Below, in pieces: positions 18,856 through 26,930 of a stretch of 64,000 nucleotides of DNA. Source of the stretch: Microcoleus sp. EPA2. GTDB taxonomy: Bacteria > Cyanobacteriota > Cyanobacteriia > Cyanobacteriales > Microcoleaceae. Where the stretch lies: contig JAHRFD010000003.1 in assembly GCA_020882975.1 (NCBI GenBank), forward strand, positions 1 to 64,000, given 5' to 3'. Every line of letters begins with the position of its first letter. The first letter of the stretch is position 1. Below the pieces are notes generated by a model that did no database searches, was not told the DNA's origin, and saw nothing but the letters and a program-made list of their open reading frames with translations. Position numbers and translations under genes: made by a program.

Positions 18856-18880
18856 AAAGTCCTCAGAAATTGAGGGCTTT
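18856..18880 (+). terminator. Rho-independent terminator of xfp
   Basis: AAAGTCCTCA / TGAGGGCTTT form a 10-bp stem (one T-G pair) around GAAAT and run into T residues. It starts 21 bases after the xfp stop, so the downstream genes are a separate unit. Confidence 0.8.
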
Positions 18881-18913
18881 TTTAGTTGCTATGAGAAATC
18901 TGTCGTTGGTATG

Positions 18914-18971
18914 CGAGTCCGCCAGGGGTTGAAAACCCCTGTCTCATAGCAAAAGTCGGTTGAAACCGACT
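18914..18971 (-). repeat. Dispersed repeat, copy C
   Basis: GAGTCCGCCAGGGGTT...AACCCCTGTCTCATAGCAAAAGTC followed by GTCGGTTGAAACCGAC, the same as copy A in order and orientation. Copies C and D are inverted to one another about 100 bases apart, in the 403-base gap before the OLD-like ATPase; no gene lies in that gap. Confidence 0.75.
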
Positions 18972-19071
18972 ATGGATTTGAGATTTTAGATGTTTGATAG
19001 GGAATTATTGATTTGAGATTGGAGATGGGAGATTTGAAATGAGGAACTAAGTGGTTTATTTAATTGGCTTT

Positions 19072-19133
19072 TCAGTCCTCTTTCAGAGGACTTTCGCTAT
19101 GAGACGGGGGTTTTTAACCCCCGGCGGACTTGC
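19072..19133 (+). repeat. Dispersed repeat, copy D
   Basis: AGTCCTCTTTCAGAGGACTTTCGCTATGAGACGGGGG...CCCCCGGCGGACTTG; nearly identical to copy B at 14502, including the upstream CTAAGTGG and AATTGGCTTTTC context and GAGATTTG strings. It lies about 105 bases before the OLD-like ATPase start. Confidence 0.75.
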
Positions 19134-19237
19134 GGGTTAATCGATATTCATGCCTGCGCCATCTGCGTTATAATATCTAAGTCAGATTAGCATAAATCAA
19201 CCACGATTTAGGATTTGTACATTCAAAAGGAGCGGTA

Positions 19238-20242
19238 ATGCTTAAAGAAATAGAAATCCAAAATTTTAGGTGCTTTGAGCAAATCAAAATTTCTGGGTTT
19301 GAAAGAGTCAATTTAATCGGCGGTAAAAACAATGCTGGCAAGACAGCTTTGCTAGAAGCAATTTTTCTCAATTTTGCTCCCGATGCTAGCAGTCTCGTAA
19401 TCCTAAGAGAGCTGAGAAGAGAGCCATCAAAAGCCCTAGAAGCTATGCCTGATAGAGCCTGGGACAACTTATTTTATGCACTAAAAAAAGATAGATTCAT
19501 AGTAATTATTGGCAAAGACGACAACAATAACACCGATCGATTAGAAATTAAAGTAGAAATCAATTCAATTAAAAACAAGATAAATTTTGAGTTCATGAGA
19601 AACGAAGACCAATCTACTTGGTCATTATCACCGGTTGCTGCCGGAGGTTTACTCAATTTTCGGATTTCTCTTGACGAAGTACCAATCATTCCCTCCTGGC
19701 TCAGGATTTCGGGAAAAAAACTCACAGAAGCATACGATAACGCGCGTTTGGATGACAAAGATAGCGAAGTTTTGAAAGCTTTTCAAGTTATCGATCCGGC
19801 GATAGAATCAGTAGAAAGTTTTTCAATTGGCGAACCCACGCTATACTTGAGAAGAAAAGGCGAAAAGCGTTTGCCTTTATCATTGTTTGGAGATGCCATT
19901 AACAGAGTTGCAGAAATAATCCTTAAACTGGTAAACAGCGAACACAAAATACTGCTAATTGATGAGATAGAAAATGGCATACACTATACAAATCAGCGGG
20001 AATTTTGGAGAGTGTTATTTCGGTTAGCGGTTGAACTGGATACCCAGATTTTTGCCACAACTCACAGTTTAGAGATGCTGCAAGCATTTGGGGATGTTGG
20101 TTTAGAATCTAAGCAGGAATGCAGCAGCGCATATTTTGAAATGGCAAAGAAACCCAAAACCGAGCGCATAATCGCCATCAGACGCGATTTAGAAACTTTG
20201 AATTACGCACTAGAGCATCAAAAAGGAGTGAGAGGTGAGTAA
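19238..20242 (+). CDS. OLD-like AAA ATPase (AAA15/21-type)
   Basis: A 334-residue ATPase of the RecF/OLD/ABC-like group. LKEIEIQNFRCFEQIKI is the typical opening strand; Walker A is GGKNNAGKT (28-36, the GxNNxGKT form of OLD proteins), Walker B is ILLIDEIENGIHY (about 236-248), and IFATTHSLEML is the H-loop region. It lacks its own TOPRIM nuclease, which is instead encoded by the next gene (overlap of eight bases). Such ATPase-TOPRIM pairs, including PARIS (AriA-AriB), act as abortive-infection sensors; this one is related in design. The start is preceded by AAAGGAGCGGT. The nuclease partner is damaged, so the module may be inactive. Confidence 0.85.
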   Translation: MLKEIEIQNFRCFEQIKISGFERVNLIGGKNNAGKTALLEAIFLNFAPDASSLVILRELRREPSKALEAMPDRAWDNLFYALKKDRFIVIIGKDDNNNTDRLEIKVEINSIKNKINFEFMRNEDQSTWSLSPVAAGGLLNFRISLDEVPIIPSWLRISGKKLTEAYDNARLDDKDSEVLKAFQVIDPAIESVESFSIGEPTLYLRRKGEKRLPLSLFGDAINRVAEIILKLVNSEHKILLIDEIENGIHYTNQREFWRVLFRLAVELDTQIFATTHSLEMLQAFGDVGLESKQECSSAYFEMAKKPKTERIIAIRRDLETLNYALEHQKGVRGE

Positions 20243-20637
20243 TATTGTCATAGTAGAAAGTAAAAATGATGCAATTTTTATGAAGGCAATGGTTGAGAAA
20301 CTAAACTGCGATATCCAGGTAGAACCACCTATTTATAGAGATGATTATGAAAGTTTGGAAGGCTTGAGTGAAACAAAGTTAATCACTACGTTAAAAGCTT
20401 TAGAAGCCGACTTACAAAAAAGAGATATACAAAAAATCGGGATTATTATCGATCTTGATAACGATTCAGAGCCAGAGCGGCTGAACTTGGTAAACAAATG
20501 TATAAAAACAGAAACAAGCTGGAAGTAAATGCAGTATGTCTAAATTTGATTATGTTATGGAACACAAAAAAGATATTTGGGATTGGGATAATCGTGCTCT
20601 CGATGATTTGAAGGAGTTTTTTAAATTATTTTGTTAA
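20235..20637 (+). pseudogene. DUF3226 TOPRIM-like nuclease partner, internally deleted
   Basis: The frame from 20235 encodes 97 residues of a TOPRIM-like DUF3226 protein: IVIVESKNDAIF (glutamate motif) and IGIIIDLDNDSE (DxD motif), then stops at 20526-20528. In the +1 frame the family's C-terminus follows at once: KQAGSKCSMSKFDYVM (from 20512), then DIWDWDNRALDDLKEFF, to the TAA at 20635. In intact homologues, as remembered, about 80 residues separate these parts. I infer an internal deletion plus frameshift around 20500-20512. The start overlaps the ATPase gene by eight bases, so the two were co-translated. Confidence 0.7.
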
Positions 20638-20760
20638 TTAGACTAAACTAATTTATAAGGACTGAAGTCCTTACTACAAACCTCTCTCTTCTCTAACTCT
20701 GCGCCCTCTGCGCCCTCTGTGGTTAATAAAAAAAATCTCTTCACCAAATAAGATATCGAT

Positions 20761-21399
20761 ATGAGCCTAAAAATCTACTTTCTGCGCCACGGTGAAACAG
20801 TTTACAGCAAAACAGGTGGTTTCTGCGGCGACCTCGATCCAGAATTAACGCTCGAAGGTGCTCAAATGGCCGAACAATTTGCTGCAACTTACGCAAAATT
20901 GCCTTGGAATGCTGTTTATGTCAGTCCCATGAAACGCACGATCGCAACTGCAAAACCTTTGTGTGATACTCTGGGAATTCAAATGCAACTCCGCGACGGC
21001 TTGAGGGAAATTAAGTACGGCAAGTGGGAGGGTCAAACAGTTGAATTTGTCCGCGAAAAATATGCCCAAGATTACATTAATTGGTTGACGGAACCGGCTT
21101 GGAATCCACCGACTGATGGCGAAACTTCTGTGCAAATTGCTAGCAGATCGTCTTTAATTATCGCAGAAATTCAGGAAAAATACAAAGATGGTAATGTTTT
21201 GGTAGTTTCGCACAAGGCGACTATTCGGATTATTCTTTGCAGTTTGTTGGGAATCGATTTGGGAAGTTATCGCAATCGCATTGCCGCTTTAGCAGCTTCT
21301 ATTAGTATTGTCAAGTTTGATGTGCGCGGGCCGATGCTGGAGGTTTTGGGCGATCGCTCGTACATGGATGAAACTCTGCGCAACTTACCCGGTACTTGA
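20761..21399 (+). CDS. Histidine phosphatase / phosphoglycerate-mutase-like protein
   Basis: A 212-residue member of the histidine phosphatase superfamily. The catalytic LRHGETVY motif (RHG with the phospho-histidine) is at residues 6-13, the second half contains REIKYGKWEGQ (acid region), and VVSHKATIRIIL carries the second catalytic histidine. Members include phosphoglycerate mutases, phosphoserine and alpha-ribazole phosphatases; the substrate cannot be told from sequence alone. It lies between xfp and ackA, so a sugar-phosphate role fits but is not shown. The upstream gap carries CTGCGCCCTCTGCGCCCTCT, a dispersed repeat also found at about 39.18 kb. Confidence 0.88.
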   Translation: MSLKIYFLRHGETVYSKTGGFCGDLDPELTLEGAQMAEQFAATYAKLPWNAVYVSPMKRTIATAKPLCDTLGIQMQLRDGLREIKYGKWEGQTVEFVREKYAQDYINWLTEPAWNPPTDGETSVQIASRSSLIIAEIQEKYKDGNVLVVSHKATIRIILCSLLGIDLGSYRNRIAALAASISIVKFDVRGPMLEVLGDRSYMDETLRNLPGT

Positions 21400-21435
21400 A
21401 ATTGTCGGTAAGCTGCGCCACAATCATCCTAGATT

Positions 21436-21696
21436 CTAAATTGCGCCTATGTAAGACAATCCTAAAATAGTACCTGCTCCCAAAATATGACCAAATGCAG
21501 TAGTTCCCAACACAGCACCCAAACTCAAACCACCAAACATACTCGATGAGGGCATTGCTGGGCCTATGCTCGGATTTTGGATCGTTGATTTGCCGATCGC
21601 GATCGCTAGAATATTACAAGCAATCATGATCAAAGCAATAGTAGGACTCCATTCTACGGTTCTGGGGGCAACAGCAAGTAAAATTGGTGTAAACAT
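21436..21696 (-). CDS. psaK: Photosystem I subunit PsaK
   Basis: An 86-residue, two-helix membrane protein. The first segment follows WSPTIALIMIACNILAIAIG, a loop with PSIGPAMPSSSMFGG lies between, and the second helix is LGAVLGTTAFGHILGAGTIL. This matches cyanobacterial PsaK, a peripheral antenna subunit of photosystem I at the edge of the trimer that binds chlorophylls and links to phycobilisomes or IsiA under stress. AAGGAGTC stands before the ATG at 21696. It is divergent from ackA. Which PsaK isoform this is (PsaK1 or PsaK2) cannot be decided here. Confidence 0.93.
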   Translation of the reverse strand: MFTPILLAVAPRTVEWSPTIALIMIACNILAIAIGKSTIQNPSIGPAMPSSSMFGGLSLGAVLGTTAFGHILGAGTILGLSYIGAI

Positions 21697-21838
21697 CGAT
21701 TTGACTCCTTAAATTTTAGTAAATGAAAATCTAATCAGAAGATATATCAAACAACCGCAACTGTTAGCTACTAATTGCATTAAGAGTTAACATTTCGACA
21801 TTTTTCTTCATAAAATAGTCAGCAACTCAACTTTTCTT

Positions 21839-21886
21839 AGTCCGCGGAGGCGGACTTCGTTTGTGTAGTAGCGATTTCAATCGCCC
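21839..21886. repeat. Dispersed two-hairpin element upstream of ackA
   Basis: GTCCGC-GGAG-GCGGAC (21840-21855) followed by TTCGTTTGTGTAGTA and GCGATT-TC-AATCGC (21871-21884). It has the look of a widespread cyanobacterial interspersed repeat; related TAGTCCGC and TTTGTG strings lie in the hairpin at 8816-8848. It ends 15 bases before the ackA start, so it would form part of its leader. Confidence 0.65.
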
Positions 21887-21901
21887 AAGGATCTAAAAAC
21901 C

Positions 21902-23107
21902 ATGAAAATATTAGTTTTAAACGCAGGTTCTAGCAGTCAAAAAAGCTGTCTTTATGAGTTAAAAGATGTGGAATCCGATCGCCCTTTGCAACCTCTGTGG
22001 GAAGCAAAAATTGATTGGACTCACCAGCAGAATGTATCAGAATTGAAAGTCCAAACAGCAGCAGGTAGTCAGCTAGAGGAGGAGTTTACCTCAGAATCTC
22101 GCCAAGCTGCTATTTATCGAATGCTGGAGACTCTGTGGAAGGGAAAAACTCAAACCATTAACAATCTAAACGAGATTGATATTGTCGGGCACCGCGTCGT
22201 ACACGGCGGGCAAGAGTATCAGCAAAGTACGTTAATTTCACCCGATGTTAAAGAGGCGATCGCCCGTTTAGCAGTTTTCGCCCCCGTACACAATCCCGTC
22301 AATCTTGAAGGCATTGAGGCGATCGAAAAAATCCTCCCAAATGTGCGGCAAATAGCAGTATTTGATACAGCTTTTCACGCAGGATTAGCACCCGCCACCT
22401 TTGTGTATCCAGGCCCCTACGAATGGCTGGAAAAAGACATTCGCCGCTACGGTTTTCACGGGATTAGCCATCAATATTGCGCGCGTCGGGCTGCCGAAAT
22501 TCTGGGGCGTGATTTGGCAGATTTGCGGCTGATTAGCTGTCATTTGGGCAACGGGTGTTCTCTGGCTGCTATTCGCGGTGGCGTCAGTGTGGATACGACG
22601 ATGGGATTTACGCCCTTGGAAGGTTTGATGATGGGAAGTCGATCGGGTTCCATCGATCCTGGTATTATAATTCATCTGTTAAGGCGATCGGATTTAACTG
22701 CCGAAAAACTTGACAATATACTCAATCGCAATTCTGGTTTGAAAGGGATTTCTGGGGTGTCTGCTGATATGCGACAGATTGTGGAAGCGATTTCCCAAGG
22801 TAATGAGAGAGCTCAACTAGCATTGGATATTTACATCCACCGTTTGCGTGCCGGTATCGGGGCGATGTTGGCGAGTTTGGGAGGATTGGATGCTTTGATT
22901 TTTACGGCGGGTGTTGGGGAAAATTCCCCTATTGTGCGGGCTGCTGCTTGCGAAGCTTTTGGATTTATGGGTTTAAAATTGGATGAAGAGCAGAATCTAC
23001 AGTCGCCCATTGATGCAGATATTGCGACGGCAGATTCTGCGGTGAAAGTTTTAGTAATTCACACCCAGGAAGATTGGGAAATTGCGCGGGAGTGCTCGAA
23101 ATTTTGA
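21902..23107 (+). CDS. ackA: Acetate kinase
   Basis: A 401-residue ASKHA-fold kinase that converts acetyl-phosphate and ADP to acetate and ATP. Landmarks: KILVLNAGSSSQK at the N-terminus, GHRVVHGG, FDTAFHAGLAP, RRYGFHGISHQYCA, CHLGNGCSLAAI, MGSRSGSIDPGI and FTAGVGENSP. All canonical motifs are present. With xfp upstream it completes a phosphoketolase-acetate kinase route that would yield ATP during dark fermentation or fast carbon overflow. Five bases separate its stop from the stop of the convergent methyltransferase gene; no terminator is visible. Confidence 0.97.
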   Translation: MKILVLNAGSSSQKSCLYELKDVESDRPLQPLWEAKIDWTHQQNVSELKVQTAAGSQLEEEFTSESRQAAIYRMLETLWKGKTQTINNLNEIDIVGHRVVHGGQEYQQSTLISPDVKEAIARLAVFAPVHNPVNLEGIEAIEKILPNVRQIAVFDTAFHAGLAPATFVYPGPYEWLEKDIRRYGFHGISHQYCARRAAEILGRDLADLRLISCHLGNGCSLAAIRGGVSVDTTMGFTPLEGLMMGSRSGSIDPGIIIHLLRRSDLTAEKLDNILNRNSGLKGISGVSADMRQIVEAISQGNERAQLALDIYIHRLRAGIGAMLASLGGLDALIFTAGVGENSPIVRAAACEAFGFMGLKLDEEQNLQSPIDADIATADSAVKVLVIHTQEDWEIARECSKF

Positions 23108-23112
23108 TGATT

Positions 23113-26100
23113 TCAGGTTGGCCCAGATGATAGTGCAAAGGTGCGATAGGCGGCTAATGCTGCTTGTTTCACGGTTTCGGGGACGATGGGAAAAGTAGTC
23201 AAAATGTAGGCGAATTCTGCTTCTGTTAAGCCGTAAAGGTGGGCGATGATGCCATCTAATTCGGCTCGCAATTGAGCCCGTTCTGTTTCATCGGTAACGC
23301 CTTCTCGGTGGGAGTTTAAGCCGACTTCTTGGGCTAATTCGTCAAATTCTGGGGTGGTGCAGATTAGTTTGGCGGCGCGTTGTACGATGTCGGTGAAGTA
23401 TTTTTCACCTGATGTCGATCGAGGTATGGGAAGTTGGTAAACATAGAAAAAGTTGATGTTTGCTGAAATTCGAGATCGAAGTGCATAATCGACAATAAAA
23501 CTATTCCAAACACTGACTAAATATAAACACTGATGATTATTAGGTGGAGTCTCACTACCTTTTGAGCAGCGCAACACTGACTGGAAGTTTTCTGCTTGAA
23601 AGTTGGGTGAGATAACTGTCGCTATCATTGTTCTTGTGTCTGTATTTCTTGCTATCTTACGAAATCCAGCTCTATAAGTCTGATAATCTAGAGTTTGACC
23701 TCTATCCTGTTCTTTTCCAAGTATCGCAGCTCTTCCTTCTGATTCCTCTATCCAATAACGCGGTTCGCAAAGAGTATGACTAAACTGCTCGATCATTTTA
23801 CCTTCATAAAGTGGCAGTCTCCCTTTCCCTGGTTCTTGCTTGAACAAATGACTGTCATTAGTCATGTGAAATTCCGCAGTTAACCGCAGATTCCATTTCC
23901 CCTCAATCTGTTCGCCCAGTAAAGGGAATTGCAGCATTTTCTCAGCAATCCGAATATCTCCCTCATTTTTAAACTCCATCACCGAGAGAGAGTCAGGAGA
24001 TAAGCGGCGAATCAGGTTAACAGAAATCTCAATACATTCATCTTGATTATTCAGAAAAGTATCCAGTTTGTCCACGCGAATCGCTTCTCGCGGATTGATG
24101 CGGAAAGCAGCTTGAAATGAGTCTGTACTTTTACCTTTCTCAAAAGTGAGCAAGCAAAACTTGAAGCGGTGATCCACTCCTTCAAAAATAAACCTTTCAT
24201 TCGACAAACCAAACAGTGCATCAATCTCAGTCTGAACAAATAACATTTCCCGCAGTTGCTTGGTTCCTAAATCAGTATAAACTCCTGAAGGAATGATGAT
24301 GCCGCACTCACCATTTGGGCGTAAGAGGTTAAAACATTGCTCTAGAAAAAGCTTGTAGAAGTTAATATCAGTACCAGACTTTTTGCCGTTGACAATGGAA
24401 ATCTGATTTTTGTACTGTTCTGCTGAACGGTAGTAAGCACTAACATGAGGAAATTCACTCAAATATTTTAACCAAGTTTCAGCAATCTCAGGATTTTGCA
24501 GAATTTTATTTTGCTCTTTTTCAAAAGTTTTGATATCCATCTTACTTTTTTTTGCTAGTTCGTTATGCTGCACAAAAAACTCTCTAGCATTTGGCTTAAA
24601 AATTTCCCAAGGTGGATTGGTAATAATCGCATCAAATCCACCACGTTCTAAAATTCTGTCAAAGTGATATCCCCAGTGAAACGGTTGCAATCTTGCAATA
24701 TCATCAATAGTTAAAACTCGTTTCTTCGGTTTCCCCGCTAGCTGCACTTCTTCATACTTAATTTTCAGCCTGGTAAACTCATCAAACAATAACTGATTTA
24801 ACTTGACTTGCGACTCCTGGTTTAACTTTTCAATATGCTGCCGCAAATTTAACAAGCGCGATTCTTGAGAAGTTCCTTCCTCTTCCCCAGACTGAAAAGC
24901 GTGTTTTTTATATAAATCAATAGACTTATTCTTGTCCGATAAAATTCCTTTGTAATTAGCAGAAGCTAAAATTTGCAGTAAATTACCTTGGCGCGAATTT
25001 CCTACAGAATCAAATCGTTCTTCATCCACTCGAATCAATCCAATTAAGGAATTACCCGCCATGATGTTAAAGTCAATATTCGGCAGCGGTTCCAATTGGC
25101 TGACATCGTGGGCCGCCGAAACTAAGGCTAAAAACAGTCGCAATTTGGCGATTTCCACTGCTTCCGGCATGATATCCACGCCGTAGAGGTTGTCGCTGAT
25201 AATCCGTTTTTTGATATAATAGTTGAGTGATGTATGCTCGGTTTCGATGGTTTTTAGTAAGTCATTGAGGTGGCGGTCATTTAAAAACTTGCTTGTACCG
25301 ATGACTTTTGAATAGATGTAAATCAGCGTTTTCATCGCTGCGACTAAAAACGCGCCGGAACCGCAGGATGGGTCTAATAATGTGAGGTTTGGGAGGATTT
25401 CTGTTAGTAGGTGGCGGCAGAGATTGGCGTCGAGATTGGTGAGGAGTTCGGTGATGGTTTCAAATGTAGGGGCGGTGCCCCCGTGCCCGCCCTGATTGGT
25501 GGTAGGGGCGGTGCCCCCGTGCCCGCCCTGATTGGTGGTAGGGGCGGTGCCCCCGTGCCCGCCCTGATTGGTGGTAGGGGCGGTGCCCCCGTGCCCGCCC
25601 TGATTGGTGGTAGGGGCGGTGCCCCCGTGCCCGCCCTGATTGGTGGCATGGGGTAGGCACGGGGGCACTACCCCTACAAAATGCTGGTTTTCTTCTGTAG
25701 GGGCGGTGCCCCCGTGCCCGCCCTCATTAATTTTATCGAGGATTAGTTTGTTGATTGTGCGATCGCACAAATATTCGGTAATCTCTGGTCTGGTATAATA
25801 AGCACCAAAGGCTTTTTGGTTAATGTATTTCTCAAAGATGTATCCCAAAACCGCCGGATTAATCTCGTTTTCCTTCCCGCCCACTGTATCGTCGAGATTC
25901 CAAGAATAGCGCGCAAATAAATCTAAGATTTTCTCAAAAGCAGCATCGGGTATAGCGATATTCGGATAATTCTGTTCGATGGGATGTTCCAGAAACAGTC
26001 CGCCATTCAAATATTTAATATTGCCAATCAGCGTTTCAACCTCAGAAGTTCGTTCGTGTTGTGGCTTAGCAAATCCCTCAAAAAACAGTGTTTTCAAGAA

Positions 26101-26820
26101 TTCCGAGTAAAATAAATCCGTTCCCCGCTGCTTGCTTTCAGCTAATTTTTCCTGCAAGTACAGCATTTTGCCGCTGTCGATAAATCCTTTGCGCTGCAAA
26201 AAATAAACAAACATCAAGCGGTTGAGTAAAACCGAAGTATACCAGCGTCTATCTGTTTCTTTGTCAATGCCGCGAATCACACTTAAAAATTCAACGTGTT
26301 GCTGTTTAAACTCTTCAAAAAACTTCTTAGTTACTCGTTCGACATCCAATCCCGCCTGCAATCTTTCGGCGACATCAATCACTGACAGGGTTTCTAATTC
26401 TGCTAATTCAACTTTTAAAGCTGTGACTTTACTCAACAGTAAATCGCAGGGTTCCCGTTTCACGTATACATGATCGCGAGGATAAAGTTTTGCACCTTCT
26501 TGCTTCACCCAATACCAGAGAGATTTGGTGCGATTTGCATCAATAAAAATCAAGATGTTTTCGCGGGATATTTGGACTATTTCGCGATAAATAGTCAGTC
26601 TTTGATTCGCATTGGGAATGTGGCCGCTAGCGGTGGTAATTTCATATACAACTACTCCTAAAAGTTGGGCGATGGCTTTTCGGGCATAAGTCTCGCCGTC
26701 TATTTCTGCGGATATAATTTTTGGGGATGATGGATTGTCCCAACCGAGTTGTTGGACGAATAGTTTGTTGAATTCAAAGTCTTGGAGGAGTTGGCGCGAT
26801 TCTGTAAGTGTTTGCGGCAT
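23113..26820 (-). CDS. Eco57I-type N6-adenine DNA methyltransferase (R-M-like)
   Basis: A 1235-residue protein. The N-terminal 370 residues contain YPRDHVYVKREPCDLL, DRRWYTSVLLNRLMFVYFLQ and NPAVLGYIFEKYINQKAFGAYYT, all typical of large Eco57I-type modification enzymes. Motif I is LLDPSCGSGAFLVAAM (about 478-493) and motif IV is NPPWEIFKP (about 735), so it should methylate adenine. A C-terminal target-recognition part follows. Start: ATG 26820 (MPQTLTESRQ) is preferred to the frame's upstream start at 26886. The region just before motif I carries a repetitive insertion (see repeat 25466-25725). The helicase gene lies upstream on the same strand, a probable defence operon. Confidence 0.85.
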   Translation of the reverse strand: MPQTLTESRQLLQDFEFNKLFVQQLGWDNPSSPKIISAEIDGETYARKAIAQLLGVVVYEITTASGHIPNANQRLTIYREIVQISRENILIFIDANRTKSLWYWVKQEGAKLYPRDHVYVKREPCDLLLSKVTALKVELAELETLSVIDVAERLQAGLDVERVTKKFFEEFKQQHVEFLSVIRGIDKETDRRWYTSVLLNRLMFVYFLQRKGFIDSGKMLYLQEKLAESKQRGTDLFYSEFLKTLFFEGFAKPQHERTSEVETLIGNIKYLNGGLFLEHPIEQNYPNIAIPDAAFEKILDLFARYSWNLDDTVGGKENEINPAVLGYIFEKYINQKAFGAYYTRPEITEYLCDRTINKLILDKINEGGHGGTAPTEENQHFVGVVPPCLPHATNQGGHGGTAPTTNQGGHGGTAPTTNQGGHGGTAPTTNQGGHGGTAPTTNQGGHGGTAPTFETITELLTNLDANLCRHLLTEILPNLTLLDPSCGSGAFLVAAMKTLIYIYSKVIGTSKFLNDRHLNDLLKTIETEHTSLNYYIKKRIISDNLYGVDIMPEAVEIAKLRLFLALVSAAHDVSQLEPLPNIDFNIMAGNSLIGLIRVDEERFDSVGNSRQGNLLQILASANYKGILSDKNKSIDLYKKHAFQSGEEEGTSQESRLLNLRQHIEKLNQESQVKLNQLLFDEFTRLKIKYEEVQLAGKPKKRVLTIDDIARLQPFHWGYHFDRILERGGFDAIITNPPWEIFKPNAREFFVQHNELAKKSKMDIKTFEKEQNKILQNPEIAETWLKYLSEFPHVSAYYRSAEQYKNQISIVNGKKSGTDINFYKLFLEQCFNLLRPNGECGIIIPSGVYTDLGTKQLREMLFVQTEIDALFGLSNERFIFEGVDHRFKFCLLTFEKGKSTDSFQAAFRINPREAIRVDKLDTFLNNQDECIEISVNLIRRLSPDSLSVMEFKNEGDIRIAEKMLQFPLLGEQIEGKWNLRLTAEFHMTNDSHLFKQEPGKGRLPLYEGKMIEQFSHTLCEPRYWIEESEGRAAILGKEQDRGQTLDYQTYRAGFRKIARNTDTRTMIATVISPNFQAENFQSVLRCSKGSETPPNNHQCLYLVSVWNSFIVDYALRSRISANINFFYVYQLPIPRSTSGEKYFTDIVQRAAKLICTTPEFDELAQEVGLNSHREGVTDETERAQLRAELDGIIAHLYGLTEAEFAYILTTFPIVPETVKQAALAAYRTFALSSGPT
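25466..25725 (-). repeat. 36-bp tandem repeat expanded in frame in the methyltransferase
   Basis: Five copies of the core GTAGGGGCGGTGCCCCCGTG (25466-25494, then four exact 36-base units at 25495-25638), one inverted relative (about 25651-25680) and one more direct copy (25696-25725). The unit is a multiple of three and encodes the 12-residue block TNQGGHGGTAPT. The core is a GC-rich palindrome of the GTAGGGGC family also seen at 7.0-7.1 kb and 40.4 kb. Confidence 0.9.
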
Positions 26821-26850
26821 GGTTATATATGAAGGAAGAAGCGGGTAGTC

Positions 26851-26914
26851 AGAAACCGGGTTTTTTCCTAGATTCAAGGCTATCAACGAGTATTATCGCA
26901 AAAACCCGGTTTCT
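26851..26914. repeat. AGAAACCGGGTTTTT palindromic element
   Basis: AGAAACCGGGTTTTT (26851-26865) and AAAAACCCGGTTTCT (26900-26914) are perfect 15-bp arms around 34 bases, in the gap between helicase and methyltransferase genes. An RNA hairpin here with a T run could attenuate read-through into the methyltransferase. Confidence 0.75.
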
Positions 26915-26930
26915 CGAATCCCAATAGTTA

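Noticed and set aside
25404-25660. Antisense frames with repeated GRGGAPVPALIG or RARGHRPYHQSG blocks
   Set aside because: They arise from the in-frame 36-base repeat on all strands.
25466-25725. 36-bp regularly repeated block as a possible CRISPR array
   Set aside because: The copies are contiguous without unique spacers, the unit is a palindromic dispersed repeat, and it lies in frame inside a methyltransferase gene.
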